NCBI GenBank assembly: GCA_037176885.1
Contig: JAWWNJ010000024.1
Location: 1 to 64,000 of the forward strand
Direction: 5' to 3'
Source: Favolaschia claudopus
Lineage: Eukaryota > Basidiomycota > Agaricomycetes > Agaricales > Mycenaceae
DNA length: 64,000 bases
Shown here: positions 9,849-20,940 of the stretch, piece after piece
Position numbering within the stretch: the stretch's first letter is position 1
How the letters are laid out: every line of letters begins with the position of its first letter
Position numbers and translations under genes: made by a program
Notes under the pieces: model-generated
Told to the model about the DNA's origin: nothing
The model's database searches: none
Seen by the model: the letters and a program-made list of their open reading frames with translations, nothing else

Positions 9849-12718
9849 ATGGCCAAAAGTGCAAAGCGCGTCGCGGCGCGAAAACGGACGTGGGCGCGCA
9901 AGGAGAAAAAAGATCGTCGCAATCTGAAGATGTGGGCGGACGGGGCACGCGAGTCAGTTCTCCAGCCACATATTGCTGGCTATACCGATGCGCTGGAGCG
10001 TGGTTGGCGTGCGGAGAGGGACTACGTCCGAGAGGTGTGCCGCGAATTCCATGCGCGCATTTCGTGGCGGTTGGCGGACGACGAGGAACCGGACGAGCCA
10101 CTACCGGAGTGGGACCCTCAGGCTATTCCAGAGCCTGAGGAGTTGGACGACGAGGACACGAGAGCGAAGAGGGAGAGAGTAGAGACAATGAATGCGGTGG
10201 GTGACTTTGCCGTCATTGCCGTCGAGCGTGTGACTTACACGCTGTGCTTCTCTCCTTTTCATTTCTTGTTTATTAACGACATTGTTCGGACTTGTCTTGC
10301 TGGCTCTCTCTGTATCGACATCTACGACGACGACACTGTTTTGAATTTGCTCTGGATTTGCTCTGCTTGTACTGCGCTATCTGTCTCTACTCTGGTTTAT
10401 CTACTTGCAGCGTATCAATCGCTGGCTCAAATATCGTGCAAGAAAAATACAGAAACGCGCGATGGCTCGCGACCGCACCAAGGACCCGTGGGGTCTGTAC
10501 TTGTCCAAATTGGCTGGGTTGACGAGTCCTCCGAAAGCTAGGCAGGCATTTCAGCAATATATGCATGAGTCCTACGAAACGGACATTAAACCCGTCGTCG
10601 AGGCTAGGTGGCGAGGTAGCGCCTTGGAGGAAGACGGGGTGACGTTGCGGACGTCAAAGGGGCCGACGCACTTTTCCGCGCTCAGGTGGCGCGCGAACTG
10701 TTTAAGGAGTTGTCGGCCGAGGAGCAGAAGGCCCTCGGTGACCGCGCCAAGGGATTGGCGAAATCAGAACGCGACGAGTTCCCTGGCGAAGATGAAAGCC
10801 CCGGTGTCGAAGGATCCGGTGGATAGACAGCGGTAGGGTGTCGGCTTTTCGTACGATTATTTTCACGATGCTGACGTCGTTGTGTTCTAGGTGCATTGAC
10901 GGGCTGGGGGTGTTTGTGCAGGAGTTCTTGAAAGGCATCTACGAATACACGGGAATGTATTCCTTCTGCGTGTTCGGCGGCCCCGTGCCTTCCTTCGACG
11001 GCGATCTAAGAACGTTGACGTGAGTGCGCGCGTTGCGATGAATGGATGATGCTAAGAGATCGAAAATATTTAGCGTGGCTTGGGGACGGAATATCATCGA
11101 GAAGGCGACGTTTCCTCAGTGGGCGAAGGAGAGATTCGGGAAGGAGGTGCTGGAGTTTATGAGACAATGGCTGCTGACGGCGTTCTGTAAGTTTCTCACT
11201 GAATGCATACGATGGAGACTAGACTGAAATCTCGTGTTAGCGGATGCGGAATGCGCAGAGATGGTGTTGCCTAAGGACTCCGACGAGGATCCTTTGGCTC
11301 GCGCCAAATACCGGATGGATGACGATTGGAAAGGTGACGATGGAGGGTCGGATTCAGGGAGCGGCGATGAGAACGACTCTGACGCTGACTCGGACTCCGA
11401 CGGTAGCGACGGGTCAGAGCCAGAGGGATCGGCGTCGGAGTCAGAGTCGGGGAGCTCGGACAGTAGCGAGGAGGACCGTGGAGTTAAGAAGAAAGATGGA
11501 CGGCGCGCCACCGAGCGTAAGAAGGCGAGGGCAAAGGCGAACGAGAAAGCGAGGGCTGAGGCGAAGAGACGGAAGGGCAAAGGAAAGGAGAAGGAGAAAG
11601 AGAAAACGAAGGAGGAGAAACGGAAGGAGAGGAAGAAGGAGAGGGTGCGAGAAAAGGAGAAGGTGAAGGGGGGAAAGGAGCAAGAGAAGAAGAAAGATAA
11701 AGAGCGGGAGAAGGTGAAGGAGAAAGAGCGGGAGAAGGATAAAGATAAAGAGCGGGAGAGGGAGAAGGTGAAAGACAAAGAGAAGGGAAGGGGAAGGAGA
11801 AGGGGAAAGAGAAGGGGAAAGAGAAGGGGAACGAGAAGGAGAAGGAGAGCAAAGGTGGATCGAAGAGAAAGGCGGGCGAAGGAGGTGGTGAGGAGGACCG
11901 GGCGACGAAAAAAGCTCGCGGGGAGAATGGACGGCCGCAGCCGAAGCCAAAGCCCAAGGCGAAGACGACGGAGGGTAAGTGGTCTCAGACGAGTATGAGA
12001 AGCGAGCTAACGACCATGATAACAGGTGCCGCATCGGGTAGTGGTGGCGGTAGTGCGGGGGAGGGGGGAACGCAAATGGGTCAGCGGCACCCGCTCCTCC
12101 CCCTGCTTCGTCACCTCCACCGCGGCCTCCAGGTGCGTCTCAAGCTCCGCCGCCTCCGCCGCCTCCACCTCCTCCGCCTCCGCCTCCGCCTCCGCCGCCA
12201 GCCCAGCCCGCACCGCCTGCCTGTCCCGCAGATGCGGCTGACTGGTTCAAGGCGGTTTACGCGGAGTTTCGACGGTGCCGCTGGGGCAGTCGTTCAATAC
12301 CTTGCTGGAGGGGTGGACCAATCTGGAGCGCGCCTACGGCTGGGAATGTGGGCGGAGAGGCTTGCCCAACGACGGTCGCCCGTCTCAAGTGTCGTCATGG
12401 GTGTCTTTGGCTCGAGGGTCAAGAGGAGGCTCAATGGGAGAAGGGAGAGGTCCTACATTGGCCGATACGGTGAAGTTTGAAAAGGAGTGGTGGGGTTGGT
12501 GGGGAAAACTTCAGCCAGAATGGCGTGTGCGTGACGAGCAGAGGGAAGGTCGTTGGGCTCGCGACGAGCGGCCTGCGACAGGTCCTGACACCTGGACATC
12601 TCTTCGCTTCCCTGGACCGAACGGCATTCTGAGCCTCGTGGCGTGTTTGTTTTGGTGGGGTAAGAAATTGAAGAGTGACGAACGGGTCGGCGGGTGGAGT
12701 GAGGCCGTGAAGACTTGA
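9849..12718 (+). pseudogene. Large uncharacterised cargo protein, family X (left copy, several frameshifts)
   Basis: Function unknown; the right copy is at 37486-40101. Segments in order: a basic start (MAKSAKRVAARKRTWARK), a block ending PEELDDEDTRAKRERVETMNA, an intron of about 210 bp, RINRWLKYRA with ARQAFQQYMHESYETDIKP, then GVFVQEFLKGIYEYTGMYSF and PSFDGDLRTLT. These are followed by an acidic Ser/Asp stretch, a long Lys/Glu repeat (11520-11870), a proline-rich linker and a C-terminal domain with WWGWWGKLQPEWR and LRFPGPNGILSLVACLFWWG. Compared with the right copy the frame shifts out near 10663 and back near 10783, again in the purine repeat near 11790, and near 12270. Similar multi-copy genes are common in agaricomycetes. 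Confidence 0.6.
11520..11870 (+). repeat. Purine-rich repeat coding for Lys/Glu stretches
   Basis: Low-complexity GA-rich tract inside family X made of imperfect GAGAAG/GAAAGAG units. It encodes runs of Lys-Glu and Lys-Asp on the plus strand. The complementary strand gives long Ser/Phe/Leu frames that are artefacts of composition. The right X copy has a similar but shorter tract. Confidence 0.8.
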
Positions 12719-13729
12719 GCTGGATGGTTTGGGGGATGCTGGCGGCAGAGGAGGCGGGGAAGAAATAGATGGACTTTATTTCCGAGGTACCTTTGCTTAT
12801 CTGAGTCTTCTTTGAGCTTGCTTTGCGTCTGCGTGCATGTATTTTCATAGTAATAGATATATTATATTGGTTGTTTGCAGGTACATGGGATCTGAGTCTG
12901 AGCTAGAGTATACTAAGGCGGAGAGGAAATTGTCGGAGAGGAAATTGTCGGAATGGTGGACTTGTGCATTTGACCTGCAGTGTGACATAACGCGTAACGT
13001 CACGTTGAGCGAAAACCTTCAAGTCCGATTACCTCTTAGATGATGTAGGCTTGGTGTGGTCTCAAATGTGTGGATGAGCAAGTGATCTGTGTATGTGCTG
13101 GGAGAGATAGAGAGGAGGAGAGTGAAGATTGATTGGTTGAGAGAATGAGGAGGGACTCTGGGAGGTTCAGAGTGGAAATGGTGTGGGAGAGGATGCCAGT
13201 GGGATTCAAGTGACAAGTCGCATGGGAAATGTTGTTAGAGGGTGATTTTGAGGAGGAGCATAATAACAAGAGACCTAATCATTCATGGAAATATGTGAGA
13301 CAAGTCTGATATATTTTGGGGTGAAAGAAAAAAGGGAAAATATGACCAGTACTATGCGCCAAATAAACAACACAGCCACAATGATCTATGGGAGCATCAA
13401 CAATCTCAACCCAGAAGGAGAACAGAGAGGAAGCTTTATATGGAAGGAGCCCGAAAGGAGAACACAACAGATGCCATATAGGGAAGCCTCGGGTAGTTTA
13501 AGAGACCGGGAGAAGTGAGATAAAGTCATATAGTCATAGCTGCAGCTGGCGGGTGGCTAGCACCGGCCAGAAAGCATTCATACAAAGGGTTAAGACAATA
13601 TGTGTATGGTGCTGGTTCTAGCCAGCGTCCTTGTAGGTCCACTCCCAAAGGCAATGGTATCGCTGGCTAGGGCCTGTACATTTAGTCTTTATATTACCTC
13701 TAGGGCTCACCTCTGGGTATCTCCACCGA
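12719..13729. other. Intergenic region with hairpins; probable inner edge of left KDZ element
   Basis: No gene recognised. Two 15-bp units GAGAGGAAATTGTCG stand in tandem near 12924. At 13546-13570 there is a hairpin with a 10-bp stem (CTGGCGGGTG / CACCGGCCAG, one mismatch, loop GCTAG). At 13611-13626 there is a smaller one (GCTGG / CCAGC). GCTGGCTAG occurs again near 13663. The element edge may lie here but no terminal repeat was matched to the other end. Confidence 0.4.
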
Positions 13730-14151
13730 TGCGCGGAGGACCCGAGGACCTCTCATGGACGAGAGACACCGCAGCACATCGTATCCGTTTTCAAAGCAGT
13801 CGGCAGCGATGCTGATCCACACACAGCGACACATCACCGGACCCAACAAGTCGTCAATCATGCGGAGAGAGCCGGGAACGTGTCCTCATGCGAGACACTC
13901 GAGTCGAAAGTGTGAAACCGAAACGCGAGAGAAAGTGGCGCCGCCTTGGACTGGGAAAGCCGAGAACTAAGAGAGGAAGGAGATGTGCGATGTGTGACAG
14001 CTATGCTGGACGCGAAGGATGGGGCGCTCGTGACGATATGCCACCAGCGGGAACAAACACATCCCAACAGTAGAACAGACTTCCACCACGCTTCCGGGCA
14101 TTCGTCGAACCGATCGGGTGCTAGCAAGAGGATCACAGTCAACACCTCCAC
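13730..14151 (-). pseudogene. F-box protein remnant
   Basis: A short minus-strand open stretch contains the typical basidiomycete F-box turn (LLGCVCSRWWHIVTSAPSFA) followed by LSLAFRFHTFDSS. The frame stops at 13858. Continuation in another frame (ADCFENGYDVLRCLSSMRG, about 13810-13750) indicates a frameshift and loss of the rest of the gene. It is one of several F-box relics in the central region. Confidence 0.4.
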
Positions 14152-14824
14152 AGGTAAGGGACTTTATATGAACGGCTGCGAATGAGAGTTGTCAGGAGAT
14201 ACCATACGACGCACAAAAGAAAGAAAAGTACCGCTGGCGAACGGCCGAAGCGCGCGAAGCTTTTGAAAGTACGCCTCACCGACCAAGTATTGAAGAGAAG
14301 AACGAGAGACGGCGTGTTATGCAACAGCCTCAGGGTGTCCGTCGCAGACATAGATTGAGATGCCGGAGAACCAAAAGCACGCCATATATATAGCGACGAC
14401 CAGAGACGCGACGAAAAGGAAAGACATAGATCAGATTTTCCCAGCAGTTATTGGAGATACCAAGCCCCAAACAGAGTATACGGGGCAAACAGGGAGACGC
14501 AAGCGCACTGTAACAGCAAAGCCAAAAGGGCGATGACCAAACCTGGCCTTCCTTCCCTGAAGTGGCAGTGCTCCTTCTATTTCTGTTTCGCTTCTGACAT
14601 CAAGTTCTGATTCGGCGACCCTCCCAAACACCCTCTGAAATGCGGCGACGCCTTGTTTTTTTCCTGCATTCCGTCCTCGCTGGCCGCCTCCTACTGCAAC
14701 TTCATGTAACTTCCAATACACTGCAGAGACCTGCACGGCTGTTTCGTTTTTTTTTGCCCCTTGCGTTAGCCAGTTGACAGACAGAAATGGCCAACTTCCT
14801 GAGCAGTGAGTCGGCAGGACGGTA

Positions 14825-16317
14825 ATGCACGCAAGTGCCATTGACACCATGGAAGTCCCAGGAAAAACCATGCGCCAGATATTTACCATGGCCCTCGGCT
14901 CCGTGTCAACGAAGGAAAATGTATACGAAAACGACCTTCTGCGACACCGCCTGAAACATACTTGTTCAACATTCAATGAAGTCGTGGACCAGGTGCCTGC
15001 GCTCTGGTCCTTCATCTTTCTGGAGACCGCCAACGACAAGCGAGCCTTTCCCCTGGACACATGTAAAAGTTCCGTTGACACACACATCTCTAAATCTGGT
15101 GCACGACCTTTGCACATATTTTTCGACGTACCCGTTGGGCCGCTCAAGGAAGCCGCATCCCGCTACATCTGGACTGCTTTACTTGCAGTTTCTCCGCGAT
15201 GGAGGACGTTTTTCCTCACGGGACCTGCACGTTGCGGACTTGACAGTCTATGCGTCCACGCCTTGGTGGAGGGACTCAATCTGTCGAGCGCAGTGAACTT
15301 GAAGATCCTCGTCATAACAAAGAAAGCCAACCTTCCGTGCTCGAAAAAACACGAAACTGTTGTCCTGGCTTCCGACAGTCTGCAACTAGCTTGTTGCCCG
15401 ATCGCGGCGCGTATCGCCTTTACACCCTCTACTTCCCTTCAGTATCTCCACATTGCCACGCACAACGGCCGGCAGGACTTCGACTGGTCACCCTTCTTTT
15501 CTTCTTGCGCAAATCTCCGTCAACTCTTCTGGGACGCAAAAGACGTCCTTGCCTTCTCTAGAACAATACCGCTACCTTCCCTCCACCGCTTGACATTGTG
15601 GACCTTAGAGTTTCTTCCTTCCATATTCGCGCCGCGTCTGGCAGCGTTGGAAATACTGGACAGGTCTGTGCCCGCAGACATGCAACTGATATCCACTCTT
15701 GCCGGTTCGGCCGTCCACTTGAGATCCTTAGTGTTGCACGCCAACCCTGTCACGAGCGCGTCGCTCCTAGATATCCTCGAAAAATGCCCGCACCTACAAC
15801 GACTCATGCTGTCCGCCTCAGAACCTCGAGCACCGGTCTTGCACGCGTTGTCCAGGAAGCTCGGGAAGCCAATATGTTACGAACCAGAGATGCAGGTTGG
15901 CGGGCATCGTCATCCAAGGAGACCTAAAACAGCACGACACAGGCGACGAGACATCCGCGTGCCTGGAGCTAGAGCGCTTGTGTCATCAGCGAACGTACCC
16001 CCGTGCTGACTGCACTTTTTTCGTGCCATTCTCCAAAGGAACCTGCGTAATTGTGACCCACTTCCCTTACCCTCTGACGACAAAGGACGTGATCGACGCA
16101 TACTCACATGCGCATGTCCACTCGTCGAATCCCTTTTGCCGTTTGCGTGCTAAAAGTCTGGGCCACGGAAGGTGACCGCCTGGCCAACGTACCGCAGGGA
16201 CGCACGACTCTGATGATTTTGCTGGATCTGCAGTGGAAGGAAGCGAGCTTTCTGGCAGCGTTAGGCTTTGAATACCACGGTAAGCGATACAAGATGCTTT
16301 GCAACAAGTCCGTTTGA
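14825..16317 (+). pseudogene. F-box/LRR-like protein, central family copy a (two frameshifts)
   Basis: Starts MHASAIDTMEVPGKTMRQIF, an F-box-like helix followed by VYENDLLRHRLKHTCSTF. The middle is leucine-rich, with SLQYLHIATH, FFSSCANLRQLFW and PSIFAPRLAALEILD. After LHALSRKL the frame changes near 15870. The conserved C-terminal segment (GTCVIVTHFPYPLTTKDVIDA) sits in a second frame, and a further change near 16130 leads to CVLKVWATEGD and FEYHGKRYKMLCN, ending at 16317. The intact relative is at 35005-36519. F-box proteins are usually substrate receptors of SCF ubiquitin ligases; that role is not evident from this sequence alone. Confidence 0.6.
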
Positions 16318-16989
16318 GTTCCTCCGATTTAGTGCCACGGCACGTAGACACGAGTCCACTGTACCAACAGTCCCTGTCCAAGAATGCACGATTTTTTCCG
16401 ACATCCATGCGTCGCCTTGCACCTCCGTTCAAATTTGAGAACGAATTATATTCAATGCCGTTGCATGAACCACTCTGCAGTGGCGGATCCGCCCATAGCT
16501 GTTCAAAGAAAGGCCGTCACAGAATTGGATAAGACAGAAAAAAAGAGGCGCTTTCCGCCATGCACTTGATAGACGTTGGATTGTCGTTTTTTTATCCAAC
16601 TCAGACACCAGGCAGCGAATACGTGACGTTCTTGGTTCTACGACTTCTGGCACGTAAAAACTTCTCGCATTTCCAGGTGAATTTACGCATCGAAAAGGAC
16701 GTGCATGTTGGTCTCGTTTGCGTACAAAGCCTGATACTATGTCACATAGCACTGTCGACACTAGAGAAATGTCCCTTGCGGTGATCTGGACGTCAACTGG
16801 CGGAGCCGCCGCCCGATTACGGTGTCTAGACGAAGATGGCAAAAGTTGTCAGCTGCAGCTAAAGAAAAAACGACGGCCAATCCTCCTTACATGTAGTCAG
16901 GCAGATCATTGAAAGGCATCGGTCCGACCTCAGAAGCCAGGTATTCGTGCGCGGCCTTCATCCACTGATCGTCTGGTTCCCAGTTCACT
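16318..16989. other. Intergenic, nothing recognised
   Basis: No coding feature with recognisable homology on either strand and no clear repeat. Confidence 0.4.
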
Positions 16990-18278
16990 TCACCGACTGC
17001 GCGTAAAAGGCTTCAACTCACTTTCTTGAGAGAAAACGGGAAGTACTGGAACGTCGGATGCTCCCGACAATATCCCTACCGTGCAGCCCCTGCCGCTCAT
17101 CGACCAGCAAGTAGGCCTCGGCGGTCCTTCGTCGCGAGTAAACTTCCACTCGGGGAACGCGTAAAAGCGACAACCGTCGTCGTCTGACGAGCGAACGGTG
17201 GCTGGACAGTTTTTGTCTTGTCCGCATACGTGAGAGCGAGGAAACTCGCCCACACCGACCTCAAATCCGAGATCTGCATATTTGCGGAAAAACCGACCAG
17301 ACGTCCACACGACCAGACAACCCTTCGCGCATAGGAAAGGACGCGGGCGTTGCAACGACTATTCCGTTCCTGGTCATCTCAGGATAGGCCAACCAGATTC
17401 CATCTGCCTGCCATGCGCTGATAACGCACGAAAAATTAAACGCGACAACGACATCAAGCGGAATTATTTGTGAGAGACTCGATTATGTTGATTCGAAGCG
17501 AGCTGCCCAGCGCGAGCGTCCACCTCGGACCTGCACCTCGCACGTTCTCGTCCTGTTCCGGTCCTGCTATGACTGCGTACGACGCCGCCAAGATGAAGAA
17601 ATCTGCTATCGCGGGTCCTTGGCCACATGCAGTGACCACATCTAGATTTCCCGGTACGACGCTGAGATTGGGGTGAGCTACGTGCAGTACAGAAGAGCCG
17701 ACTATAGCGCATTGAGAGGCTGTCAGCAGCAGACGGACATCGTCAAAGCGCAATCTGAACCGAGCCAGTAATTTTGTCGCCGTAAGCTCCAACAGAGATC
17801 CATCAACATGGGAGTCATAGCGCGGATAGTGAGATGCAAGTGACTCGTCGCGGACCCCGCAGCCAAAGGCCGGGTCCTTCAGGTACTCCATTCACGTCTC
17901 CGTCGAACGAACTGGAGAAAGGCAGCCGACTGCATCAGCTAAGGGTGGCCTCTAAGCTTGCTGCGGGAAGAGGTGAACAAAGACAATTGAAAGAGACTTA
18001 CTGTCGATCGTTGCGGGAACAAAAAGTGTTTCACGCCACTCCGAACTACCGATAGATGGAACAAGACGCGCGCTGGGTTTCTCGCGTTGCCCAGAAGTCC
18101 GCAGCAGCTCCAGAAAGTGGCTGACACAGCGGAAGTGCTTTTGAGAGACGAGGCAGGTGAAGCATAGCCGCTGCGTGTTCATATTCGATAACACCTCTTG
18201 CTTCTGCTCGTCGTCGACTTCAGAGGACAGGACTTTCAACTGACGCGACCATGGAAGGTCTTCTGAATCGGCGGGCAC
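16990..18278 (-). pseudogene. Nucleotidyltransferase-fold-like multi-copy protein (decayed)
   Basis: Minus-strand gene with exon 1 MPADSEDLPWSRQLKVLSSE up to VPATIDS (GTAAGT donor near 18004). After an intron come LARFRLRFDDVRLLLTAS, IVGSSVLHVAHP and VVPGNLDVV. This resembles the hG[GS]...DhD pattern of the nucleotidyltransferase fold, but the first Asp is Asn here. Further on are LRINIIESLTN and, after a frame change near 17460, VVVAFNFSCVISAWQ. After another change near 17335 come TSGRFFRKYADLGFEVG, CPATVRSSDDDGCRF and SWSM-like SMSGRGC. The order matches a recalled agaricomycete multi-copy family. At least two frameshifts make it a pseudogene. Confidence 0.45.
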
Positions 18279-18770
18279 TTCACAGCCGTCTCAGCGCTCG
18301 AACCTGTTCATGCAACGCCACTTACAGAAACTAGTGAGCCTGACGGGAGCGGCGGTCATTGAGGAGATTGAGATGGACATGAGAGTTTCTCAGACTTTAA
18401 CGAGTGCTGTCCCCGATTGCCTCCGGCTTGTCGGGAACACGCTCTCGGTTAGTTGCCGACCGCGACATAACGAGAAAGCCAATTGCAGGCAGTGGTAGGT
18501 GCGGTTAAGTACATCTCTTGCGCATTTAGCAGTGACCCTCATTTGGAAGTCACTTACGGCACCTGTGCGACCCTTACGAGACGTTTACGAATCCGGTCTT
18601 TCCCGACATCTTTCCCAGATGATGTCATCGTGATCCATCGTTATCGATATAGCCACAGCAAAATCTACAACTTCGCTTGAACTTGACTAATTCACCCTCC
18701 ATTCGCTGTCTTCAACCTTTCGCTACCCTTAATATGCTGTTTCTGCTTGCTGAGAGTACTATCGAACTAT
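18279..18770. other. Intergenic, nothing recognised
   Basis: No recognisable gene; short random open frames only. Confidence 0.4.
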
Positions 18771-20285
18771 GATTGACACTGGTAAGTTTAAAAGGGAGTA
18801 AATGAGACGGGTTTAGTATATTCTGACGGGCGAAACTTCAAGTCCCCGTAGAGATTTTGACATTGATATTCCAAGGGGGATCCTCCCCTGCTAGTCTGCA
18901 AACAAGGCAAGAACTATACGACTACGACCTACGAAGACACCGCTTGTACCAAGTTTGCCAAAGTTTGAGATACAAGATCGCTGACAAACGCAGTATTTTG
19001 GACTGCCTTGTATCTCGACAGAGCTGACCCCTCTGGTCGACGCAAATCGAAAATTCCGGTCCACGAGGCCGTCGTCGCTGACCACGTGAAGTTCTGTGGA
19101 CAAGGCCGACCGCTCAATGTTTTCTTCGGCTTGAAATGCAACGGAACTCCGACCTCGCTAAACGAAAGGTTGTGGACAGAGCTGATCAGGAATAACAGCA
19201 TGTGGGGCAACGTTCTCGTCTCCGCTAACAGCGTATGCCGAGCAGACGAGCGGTGCCTGCATTCCATGATACAGGGCGGAATGTTACTTGATGCTTCGCG
19301 CCTGCAAAACTTCGCTGCAGTCAAGAATGAAGGGGAGTACGCTAACTGCCGTGGCCCTCACAATGTCGTTTCCCTTCCAGTAACAGCACAGCTGAGCACC
19401 ATCGCAATAGAAGTCCCGGCCAGGATCATTTCTTGGACCTCCATCAATCTCAGGTTATTGGACGTGCGCACAAAAGCAGATGATACAATGTGGTGCCATT
19501 TCTTTGACAGTTGCACCAGTCTGGAAGAGCTGGTGTGGCAAAGAGACGGCCCCGTTCGGGCGACAAGGACGGTGTCAGTCCCCTCGTTACGCGTCTTTCG
19601 GACGCAAAGCGTGAACTTTCCACCTCCCATTCTGGCGCTGCACTTGATCACCCTGAATGTCACGGACGAAGAGAATCCGTTCACTGCATACCAATTCAAA
19701 TGTCTCGTTGGGACCAATCCCGCGCACTTGGAACATCTCGACATGTTGTCAAACCCTACGCGAAAAATGGATATAGACGAGATCTTTCGCACTTGCGCAA
19801 ACTTGGTAACTCTGACCGTCTCTACGACCGAAACCCGCACGACTCTATACGGCGCAATCGCCACGCGCGCACAGAACCAATACCTCAAGTATGATCGTCG
19901 AAAATTCGAGTCGGTGCAGTTCGCGCACGGCCCACCGCTGAACTCCTGGGCGGTGACTGCCAGAAAGCGATACGAAGCGCTGTGTCGTGTGGCGTTCAAA
20001 GTGGAATTGAACACTGTGAAGTTCGAACCAAGAGCGGAGAGGTGAGAGTCCGAAAGTTTCCTGGGGACGTCAAGTTTGGGGAAGATGCACAAGCGGAGCT
20101 GATCTTGGCGAATGGGATGGACCCCCAGATGACGCGTTTGTATAATCAGGACTTCGATCCTTCCACCCGGACGCAAAACCCAGCGCTATCACTCTCGTCA
20201 TCCTCACACTCGACGCCGATGGTGCAAGATCGATGTTCTCCCGAGGATGGTATTATAAAGGGGTGTGCTATAGACCGTCCAGAGA
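18771..20285 (+). pseudogene. F-box/LRR-like protein, central family copy b (decayed)
   Basis: The N-terminal block appears as QELYDYDLRRHRLYQVCQ near 18905-18960, parallel to VYDNDLLRVRLQRTC of the intact copy. The frame changes near 19010. The body (19008-20045) has FFDSCTSLEELVW, SLRVFRTQSVNFPPPILALHL and EIFRTCANLVTLTVSTTETRT. The conserved C-terminal segment is broken across frames after 20045 (VRVRKFPGDVKFGED, then TLVILTLDADGA and GWYYKGVCYRPSR), ending near 20285. ATG 18771 with a GTAAGT donor just after it is a possible start. This is the most divergent of the four related copies. Confidence 0.5.
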
Positions 20286-20940
20286 CAGGCCACCGCGAGA
20301 TTGACTCCAAACTTTGCTGTCAACGTGCGAATACGAAATTCAAAGTTACGGCCGCGACTCCACTAAACATCTTCGAGCACTTAGTCTATTTCCATGTGTT
20401 GTCGGTTTGCTGCTACCTTGTCTCAAGCTAACGCGAATCTCGCGTACCCAGATACTCGATTGTGTATTGCACGTTCGTCGCCAAATTCTACACACAGGCG
20501 CAGCTCCTCTTTGTTACATCGTGAACTCGCGCTATCGGTTACGACTTGTTCCCGCCACACGCTATATGCCCACAATGCTAAGCAATGTCTGAACTGGAAC
20601 TGAGTCGTGGACGGGAATAATGCGTCAAACTGATATGGAGTGCGACTCTACTACCTGCGTATTTACGATTTGTCCGAGCCTGCGACGAGGCAACTATGTC
20701 AGTCCAAAGCACTTCGCACTACGTTTTGCATGCAAGTAGAACGTGTCTCTGAATGTCAATCATAATTCTCGATTATAATGCTAGTCTGAACGATTTACAA
20801 GGTATATCGACGATGGAAGCACAAGTTTTCAATACGGCACAACGGTCAACTACAGACAGGACGAACACCAGCGAAAGAAACAGTTCTTGGCGGCAACAAG
20901 CAAAGGCGACCTTGATAGAACGAAGCAAAAGTCAACAGCA
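20286..20940. other. Intergenic, nothing recognised
   Basis: No gene or repeat recognised between two F-box relics that point toward each other. Confidence 0.4.

Larger units (their letters stand above)
1..12900 (-). mobile_element. Left copy of a multi-gene KDZ element (decayed, truncated by window edge)
   Basis: Seven gene families lie here in the order KDZ(-), W(-), T(+), B(-), Y(-), Z(-), X(+). The same seven occur at 37.5-52.6 kb in exactly reversed order with every strand flipped. The start of the window cuts the transposase, so the outer end is not visible; the inner end is somewhere after X (stop at 12718). Reading-frame breaks are visible in the KDZ, T, Y, Z and X members, so this copy looks inactive. 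No terminal inverted repeats or target-site duplications could be identified by eye, so the boundaries are inferred from gene content only. Confidence 0.65.

Noticed and set aside
11116..12034. Several minus-strand Ser/Phe/Leu-rich open frames
   Set aside because: Composition artefact of the GA-rich repeat in the left X gene.
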